Positions 27,469 to 38,653 of a stretch of DNA of 38,653 nucleotides are shown here, piece by piece. The notes under the pieces are model-generated. The model was not told where the DNA came from and did not search any database. It saw only the letters and a program-made list of their open reading frames with translations. The DNA lies in contig JAKAFK010000032.1 of the NCBI GenBank assembly GCA_021817985.1, forward strand, positions 1 to 38,653, in the 5' to 3' direction. The stretch is from Pseudomonadota bacterium (GTDB lineage Bacteria > Pseudomonadota > Gammaproteobacteria > Burkholderiales > JAKAFK01). Within the stretch, counting starts at the first letter, position 1. Every line of letters starts with the position of its first letter. Position numbers and translations under genes: made by a program.

Positions 27469-27750
27469 TTAGTCGTGATCAACTTCGTGTGCTCGGGCAT
27501 CAACCTCGTACGGCGCGTTTTCATAGCCGAACTTAGCGACTTGCTTCAAATAAACTGCCAAAAAGCTGGCGCTGTCCCCAGCTGCTTCGTATTGCTGAAC
27601 ATGTCTGAACTCATGAGACATCAGCCGAATACCACTGGCGCCATGACAAACGTAGATCCCGTAACCAAGCGTCAGACCATGCATTTGGGCGCCAAGGAGG
27701 CCCATGTCGAGCGCGAGCCTCTTGAGTTCCGGGTCGTCGGGTTGCGGCAA
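27469..27750 (-). CDS. Very small HExxH zincin-like protein
   Basis: The frame starts at a TTG (27748-27750) that sits 7 nt after a perfect GGAGGT, with a stop codon just upstream in frame, so TTG is the only reasonable start. The 93-aa product contains HEFRHVQQYE (H46, E47, H50), the zinc-binding and catalytic motif of metallopeptidases. A conserved-looking YENAPYEVDARAHE follows at 77-89, whose E82 or E89 could be the third ligand. It is far smaller than secreted zinc proteases and has no signal peptide. Similar HExxHxxQY minimal domains occur in uncharacterised families. It pairs with the DUF2059-like gene 20 bp downstream. Confidence 0.65.
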   Translation of the reverse strand: MPQPDDPELKRLALDMGLLGAQMHGLTLGYGIYVCHGASGIRLMSHEFRHVQQYEAAGDSASFLAVYLKQVAKFGYENAPYEVDARAHEVDHD

Positions 27751-28109
<359 letters not shown>

Positions 28110-28119
28110 GGAGGCCTGC

Positions 28120-28125
28120 ATTTTA
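28120..28125 (-). promoter_or_regulatory. -10 box of tRNA-Ser(CGA)
   Basis: On the minus strand TAAAAT, preceded by TGC (giving an extended -10), lies 10 bp before the mature 5' end, which puts transcription start near 28113. The -35 region (around CTAAAC, about 18 bp upstream) is weak. The A/T-rich stretch 28140-28185 farther up may serve both this tRNA and the divergent mltF. Confidence 0.45.
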
Positions 28126-28196
28126 GCAGTTTCCGCCCCGATTGTTTAGACAAAAAAATATTTACAAAGCATAAAAATTTCCCCACACTGGGCGCC

Positions 28197-30951
<2,755 letters not shown>

Positions 30952-30968
30952 CTACGCTCCGAGGTTCA

Positions 30969-32333
30969 TCATTCTTCATTGGGGCGCCGATCCCGCGCCC
31001 TCGCCTGCTCGTCCTCCGGCGTCCTCGCCCGCCGGTCGCGCTCGCGCAGTTCCGCCAGACGCTCGGCAATTTTGGCTTCCAGTCCGCGCGGGGACGGCTG
31101 GTACCAGCCGGGCGCCTCCATACCCTCCGGCAGGTACGTCTGTCCTGCGGCATAGCCGCCGGGCTCATCGTGCGCATAGCGGTACTCCGCCCCATGCCCC
31201 AATGTCTTCATGAGACGCGTGGGCGCATTCCGCAGATGCAGCGGCACCGGCCGCGACTGATCCTGCCCGACGAATGCTCGCGCGCGCTGATAGGCGACAT
31301 AGCCCGCGTTGCTCTTCGGCGCCGCGGCCAAGTAAAGCACGGCCTGCGCGAGGGCCAATTCCCCCTCGGGAGATCCCAACCGCTCGAACGTATCGGCCGC
31401 GTCCTTGGCGATCGTCAGCGCCCTCGGATCGGCCAGCCCCACGTCTTCCCAGGCCATCCTGACGATCCTGCGGGCGAGGTAGCGCGGATCGGCGCCGCCG
31501 TCCAGCATGCGGGCAAGCCAGTATAGCGCGGCATCCGGCGAAGAGCCCCGCACGGACTTGTGCAGGGCGGAGATCTGGTCGTAAAAATGATCGCCGGATT
31601 TGTCAAACCGGCGCAGGCTCGCGCCCAGCGTCTCGCCCAAGAATGCAAGGTCCACGCGCGCCATGCCGGCGGCACGCGCGGCGCTCGCCGCATGCTCCAG
31701 CCGATTCAAAAGCCGCCGCGCATCGCCGTCGGCCTGGTGCACCAGCGCGCTCATCGCGGCATCATCGAAGGCGAGGTCGGAAAGGAACTGGGACTGCGCC
31801 CTTGCCGCGAGCGTTCCGAGATCATTTTCCGAGAGCGGCTCGAGGACATACACCTCCGCCCGCGAGAGCAAGGCGGCGTTGACCTCGAACGAGGGATTTT
31901 CTGTCGTCGCGCCGATGAAGGTGATCAGCCCGGATTCCACATAGGGCAGCAAGGCGTCTTGCTGGGATTTGTTGAAGCGATGAATCTCGTCGACAAACAG
32001 AATCGTTGCGCGCCCCCGCGCATCCAGAGTCTCCTGCGCGGCGTCCATGGCCGCCCGAATATCCTTGACGCCCGCGAACACCGCCGACAATGCGATGAAT
32101 TCGCACGAGAATCCCTGGGCCATCAGGCGGGCCAGCGTCGTCTTGCCGACCCCCGGCGGCCCCCACAGGATCATCGAGTGGATCCGCTGCGCCTCGAAGG
32201 CAAGCCGTAACGGTCGACCGTCCCCCAGGAGGTGCGTTTGCCCGGCGACCTCGGACAACCGCGTCGGGCGCAGCCGCTCGGCGAGCGGAACCTCGCGCGG
32301 CGCCTGCGAGAACAGGTCGGGTTTCTCCCTCAA
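30969..32333 (-). CDS. rarA: Replication-associated recombination protein RarA (MgsA)
   Basis: The 454-aa AAA+ ATPase acts at stalled replication forks. It has the RPTRLSEVAGQTHLLG start of the family, Walker A GPPGVGKTT, Walker B ILFVDEIHRFNKSQQDALLPYVE, GATTENPSFEVNAALLSRA with the arginine finger, and the MgsA C-terminal tetramerisation domain (YWLARMLDGGADPRYLARRIVRMAWEDVGLADP). The start is TTG (32331-32333), whose last bases form the TGA of lolA; no in-frame ATG exists near, so translation probably depends on coupling to lolA. Confidence 0.96.
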   Translation of the reverse strand: MREKPDLFSQAPREVPLAERLRPTRLSEVAGQTHLLGDGRPLRLAFEAQRIHSMILWGPPGVGKTTLARLMAQGFSCEFIALSAVFAGVKDIRAAMDAAQETLDARGRATILFVDEIHRFNKSQQDALLPYVESGLITFIGATTENPSFEVNAALLSRAEVYVLEPLSENDLGTLAARAQSQFLSDLAFDDAAMSALVHQADGDARRLLNRLEHAASAARAAGMARVDLAFLGETLGASLRRFDKSGDHFYDQISALHKSVRGSSPDAALYWLARMLDGGADPRYLARRIVRMAWEDVGLADPRALTIAKDAADTFERLGSPEGELALAQAVLYLAAAPKSNAGYVAYQRARAFVGQDQSRPVPLHLRNAPTRLMKTLGHGAEYRYAHDEPGGYAAGQTYLPEGMEAPGWYQPSPRGLEAKIAERLAELRERDRRARTPEDEQARARDRRPNEE

Positions 32334-32998
32334 GGGGCGCCCCGTGGTTGCGGGGCTGCGCCGGGCGCCCCGAGGACATCGGCCCCCTGGGGCGGCACGA
32401 AGTGAAAAAGTCCCGGAGGGAATGCCGGATTGCGCACGAAGTCAGAGAACCGCAGGTAGGTCGTATGTCCGAAGTTGTCCTTCAGGATCATCTCGCGCAG
32501 GCCAGGGCCCTGCGTCCCGCCTGGCGCAAAGCCCATGCGCACCGCCGCAAAAGTGGATTCCCGCGACTTCGGCACCGCTTCGATCCAGTGCAGTCCGCCC
32601 GGTCCGGGCACGGTACGCACCAGGAACAGCTTCTCGATGTCGTCGCTGCCCGCCAGCAGGGCCGCTGGACTCTCGCCGATGGCTTGGCCCAGCGGTTCCT
32701 CCGTCACCTGGTTCAGGTCCGGATCGTACAGCCACAGCGTCTTGCTGTCGCCCACGATCACCTGCCGATAGGGCGCTTCGTAGACCCAGCGGAATCGGCC
32801 CGGGCGGGAGAATGCCATCGTTCCGTTCGTGGTCTGGATCACGCGGCCGTTCTGGTCGACCACGGTTTGCGTGAATCGCGCGCGGGCCCCATGGGTGGCC
32901 ACGATGAATGCGCGCAGCAACGCGGGCGCAGACGGCGCGGCGGCGGCGTCCGCCGTAGACAGCCAGGCGGCCAGGACAAATAGGAGGATTTTAGCCAT
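32330..32998 (-). CDS. lolA: Outer-membrane lipoprotein carrier protein LolA
   Basis: The 222-aa periplasmic chaperone carries lipoproteins from LolCDE to LolB. The signal peptide MAKILLFVLAAWLSTADAAAA is followed by the LolA fold: ARFTQTVVDQNGRVIQTTNGTMAFSRPGRFRWVYEAPY, then VGDSKTLWLYDPDLNQVTEEPL and GLREMILKDNFGHTTYLRFSDFVRN. The proline-rich C-terminal tail (APGAAPQPRGAP) is longer than usual and overlaps rarA by 4 bp. Its position between ftsK and rarA is conserved. Confidence 0.95.
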   Translation of the reverse strand: MAKILLFVLAAWLSTADAAAAPSAPALLRAFIVATHGARARFTQTVVDQNGRVIQTTNGTMAFSRPGRFRWVYEAPYRQVIVGDSKTLWLYDPDLNQVTEEPLGQAIGESPAALLAGSDDIEKLFLVRTVPGPGGLHWIEAVPKSRESTFAAVRMGFAPGGTQGPGLREMILKDNFGHTTYLRFSDFVRNPAFPPGLFHFVPPQGADVLGAPGAAPQPRGAP

Positions 32999-33044
32999 TG
33001 AGTTCTTGCACGGAAAAATGTCGGAAATAGGGAAAACGCAACGA

Positions 33045-36663
<3,619 letters not shown>

Positions 36664-36665
36664 GC

Positions 36666-37238
36666 ATGGGAAGCCGGCGGCGGAACGTGCCCCAACCCTT
36701 GGCCGCCGTGACGGCCGAGGAGTCGGTGACTTTTCGCGCCGCCGTGCAGGATGTGACGCCCTTGCAGGTGTCCCCCAGGGCTGAACACCCCCGTGTCCTC
36801 CCGCGCCCCGTGGCCCACCGCCGGACGGCGGACGAGCGCCCGGCGCTCGCCGACTCGCTGAGCGATCACTCGCCGTGGGAGAACCCGCCCGAATCCGACG
36901 AGGCGCTTTGCTTCCTGCGCCCGGGCTTGAGCCCGCAGATCCTGCGCCGCCTGCGCAGAGGGCATTGGGGCATTCAGGCCGAACTCGACCTCCATGGACT
37001 GACCGTGGACGAGGCGCGCGGGCAGCTGGCGCAATTCCTCGCCGAATCCACGCAGCTCGGGTTGCGCTGCGTGCGCATCATCCACGGCAAGGGCCATGGC
37101 TCCCCCCAGCGCGAACCCGTGCTCAAGGGACGCGTCAGGGCATGGCTGATGCAGCGCGACGAAGTCCTGGCCTTCTGCCAGGCACGCGCGGCGGACGGCG
37201 GCAGTGGCGCGGCCATCGCCTTGCTGCGGGCCACGTAA
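36666..37238 (+). CDS. Smr (MutS2 C-terminal-like) domain protein
   Basis: The 190-aa protein has a poorly conserved, Arg/Pro-rich N-terminal half, then a Smr domain from about residue 85. The two hallmark motifs are visible: LDLHGLTVDEAR and RIIHGKGHGS. Smr domains nick or bind branched DNA or RNA; E. coli SmrB cleaves mRNA at collided ribosomes, and SmrA has endonuclease activity. Whether this is SmrA- or SmrB-like cannot be decided by eye. It starts 2 bp after trxB and must be co-transcribed with it. Confidence 0.9.
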   Translation: MGSRRRNVPQPLAAVTAEESVTFRAAVQDVTPLQVSPRAEHPRVLPRPVAHRRTADERPALADSLSDHSPWENPPESDEALCFLRPGLSPQILRRLRRGHWGIQAELDLHGLTVDEARGQLAQFLAESTQLGLRCVRIIHGKGHGSPQREPVLKGRVRAWLMQRDEVLAFCQARAADGGSGAAIALLRAT

Positions 37239-37353
37239 GCCACGGTGAATTTGCGCCACCTCAGGAAGTCGCTTGAGCCGCACGTCTGGAATTCTCGGTC
37301 ATCCGGAGATCATCGAGAACGAGGCGGGTGTTCAAAGCCAACGCCCTGTCGCG

Positions 37354-38649
37354 TTGCATCAGAAGTAAATGTTACCGAATGGTCAGATACGTTGCCTCGC
37401 AATTGATGTTACCGAGACGTGTTTGAAGATGAGCTTCAATTTTGCCTCTATTTGGCGCTTTAGTTCAAACGGGTTGAGTGCTAGGAAGGTCGATTCCAGC
37501 TGGCGTTTCTTCGCCTTGGTTATGTGGGGGGAGTCCATGATCCGCTGATAGGGCGTGGCGGGGTCGTGATATTTCTTGACGTAGCGGCTGCCGACGCGGG
37601 TCTTTTCCTTGAGCTTCATGGACGGAGAGAAGTAGTTATGGAGCATGCTCCATTCGTTGGCGTAGAGGTCATTCATGAGACCGACAAGGAGCGGATCCTC
37701 GAAGCGTTGGTAGCCGAACAGTTGACGCACATGCGTCCAATTCTTCTGCTCGACGTGGGCGTTGTCGTTCTTCTTGTAGGGGCGTGAGCGCGTGAAGCCT
37801 GGCTTGTTGTGGTGGCTGGCGAAGTAGCGCAAGAGGTGGTAGTTCAGAAATTCCGAGCCGTTGTCGCAATCGAAGCCCTTGAGGCGGAACGGCAGTGCCT
37901 TCTCGATGTTTTTGATCTGCGCGACGACGCCCTCTGCGCCCTTGTTCCAGGTGGCACGGCATTCTGTCCAGCCGGTGTGGATGTCGGTGATGGTGAGGCT
38001 CCAGGCGAAGTCTCCGGCCAAGGAATTGCCGCAGTGCGCCACGGTGTCGGCCTCGACGAAGCCGGGCTGCGAGATGTCCCAGTTGTCGGTGCGGATGGGG
38101 ATCTGGTTCTTGAGCAACGTTCCCGGCTTGGTGCCGGACAGGCCGTGGCCCGGGATCTCTACCCGGATGGGCTTGAGAAGGCGATCCAGGGTGGAGGTCG
38201 AGACCTCCGCAAGCAAGGCCCGTGCGGCAGGCTCCAGGGGCCCGTATTCGGCTTCAAAGTGAGGGATCCATAGTGGCAGTGCCGCCTTCAGTTTCTTGGA
38301 GCACATCTGGTCACTGGCCAGCCAGATCGTCCGTATCGCCTGCAGCAACTGCGGATGGTCAAAGCGTGGCTTGCGGCCAGGGCGTTGCTTGGGCGCCGCC
38401 TTCCTGCGCTGGCGCCTCAGCAGGCGTATGGCGTGCTTGCGGTGATACCCGCATACCGCGCAGAACTCATCGAGGATCTTCGCCTTGTCGGCCCGCTTGG
38501 CGCGTTGATAGCGGTTCCGGATCTGATCAAGATATGCGCGCCTCTCGCTCTTTCCCATTGATGGCCACCTCTGTTCCTTTGGTAACCATCAATTTGATGC
38601 AACGATCCTTTTTCCCACCCCGCTTCGGTAACATTATTTGTGATGCAAT
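37354..38649 (-). mobile_element. Insertion sequence, near complete, with doubled end repeats
   Basis: The left end starts TTGCATCAGAAGTAAATGTT and the right end, reverse-complemented, TTGCATCACAAATAATGTTA; both run into ACCGAA. Each end has a second inner copy in the same orientation: left 37391-37415 (GTTGCCTCGCAATTGATGTT) and right about 38580-38604. Between them lies one transposase gene. Length is about 1.3 kb. The target duplication cannot be confirmed because the window ends a few bases after the right terminus. It inserted about 115 bp after the Smr gene and breaks no gene here. Confidence 0.85.
37383..38558 (-). CDS. DDE transposase with integrase catalytic core (ISNCY-like)
   Basis: The 391-aa protein looks intact. 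An N-terminal HTH region (LDEFCAVCGYHRKHAIRLLRRQ) is followed by an rve-type catalytic core. The DDE triad is visible: first Asp in PGFVEADTVAHCG, second in GFDCDNGSEFLN, and Glu in NAHVEQKNWTHVRQLFGY. The conserved tail TPYQRIMDSPHITKAKK and NPFELKRQIEAKLKLIF follows. The family is usually annotated as ISNCY or an integrase-catalytic-domain transposase; my family call is from memory of sequence pattern. The last codons lie within the inner left end repeat. AGAGGTG precedes the ATG. Confidence 0.9.
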   Translation of the reverse strand: MGKSERRAYLDQIRNRYQRAKRADKAKILDEFCAVCGYHRKHAIRLLRRQRRKAAPKQRPGRKPRFDHPQLLQAIRTIWLASDQMCSKKLKAALPLWIPHFEAEYGPLEPAARALLAEVSTSTLDRLLKPIRVEIPGHGLSGTKPGTLLKNQIPIRTDNWDISQPGFVEADTVAHCGNSLAGDFAWSLTITDIHTGWTECRATWNKGAEGVVAQIKNIEKALPFRLKGFDCDNGSEFLNYHLLRYFASHHNKPGFTRSRPYKKNDNAHVEQKNWTHVRQLFGYQRFEDPLLVGLMNDLYANEWSMLHNYFSPSMKLKEKTRVGSRYVKKYHDPATPYQRIMDSPHITKAKKRQLESTFLALNPFELKRQIEAKLKLIFKHVSVTSIARQRI

Positions 38650-38653
38650 TCGC

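Overview
The window is GC-rich and gene-dense. It comes from a proteobacterium, most likely a gammaproteobacterium. Two blocks keep gammaproteobacterial gene order: dnaX-ybaB-recR next to the SRP RNA, and trxB divergent from ftsK-lolA-rarA-serS. A CbbO/NorD-type VWA protein, a small DUF2173 protein and a VpsR-family remnant are all common in acidophilic or chemolithoautotrophic sulfur/iron oxidisers. That lifestyle is an inference; nothing in the window proves it. No rRNA operon and no CRISPR array is present.

Layout. 1-3400 holds the end of a VWA (MIDAS) protein, facing dnaX-ybaB-recR with the SRP RNA gene just upstream of dnaX. 3400-8500 is a loose accessory region with a lone zeta-toxin-like P-loop kinase of low-GC codon use, a secreted protein with a duplicated Cys motif, a DUF2173 protein, and about 2.7 kb without convincing genes. 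8550-18600 is framed by two RpoS-type sigma factors, each 309 aa and alignable without gaps. Between them lie a PAS-GGDEF-EAL protein, an outer-membrane barrel protein, tRNA-Ser(GGA), an AurF-like diiron oxygenase, and two broken genes joined tail to tail (a VpsR N-terminal domain and a frameshifted Gly/Ala/Thr-rich secreted protein). 18600-23440 is the stress operon prkA-yeaH-spoVR. It is preceded by a full-consensus sigma-54 promoter with an inverted repeat at enhancer distance. 24000-28000 holds two small lipoproteins, a wrecked IS3-family element, a 162-bp MITE-like element flanked by CTAG, and a two-gene unit of a very small HExxH protein and a DUF2059-like secreted protein. 28000-37240 is conserved core: tRNA-Ser(CGA), mltF, serS, rarA, lolA, ftsK, trxB and a Smr-domain gene. 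An almost complete insertion sequence with two repeats at each end fills the last 1.3 kb.

How the parts may fit together. The strongest theme is stationary-phase and starvation control. Two diverged RpoS paralogues lie near the PrkA-YeaH-SpoVR operon, one of them directly convergent with it, and the operon carries a sigma-54 promoter. The sigma factors, the c-di-GMP enzyme and the VpsR remnant suggest a switch between growth, dormancy and biofilm. This link is inferred from gene neighbourhood. The core block at 28-37 kb covers chromosome segregation (FtsK), fork repair (RarA), lipoprotein sorting (LolA), seryl-tRNA supply (SerS with two tRNA-Ser genes in the window) and thiol redox balance (TrxB).
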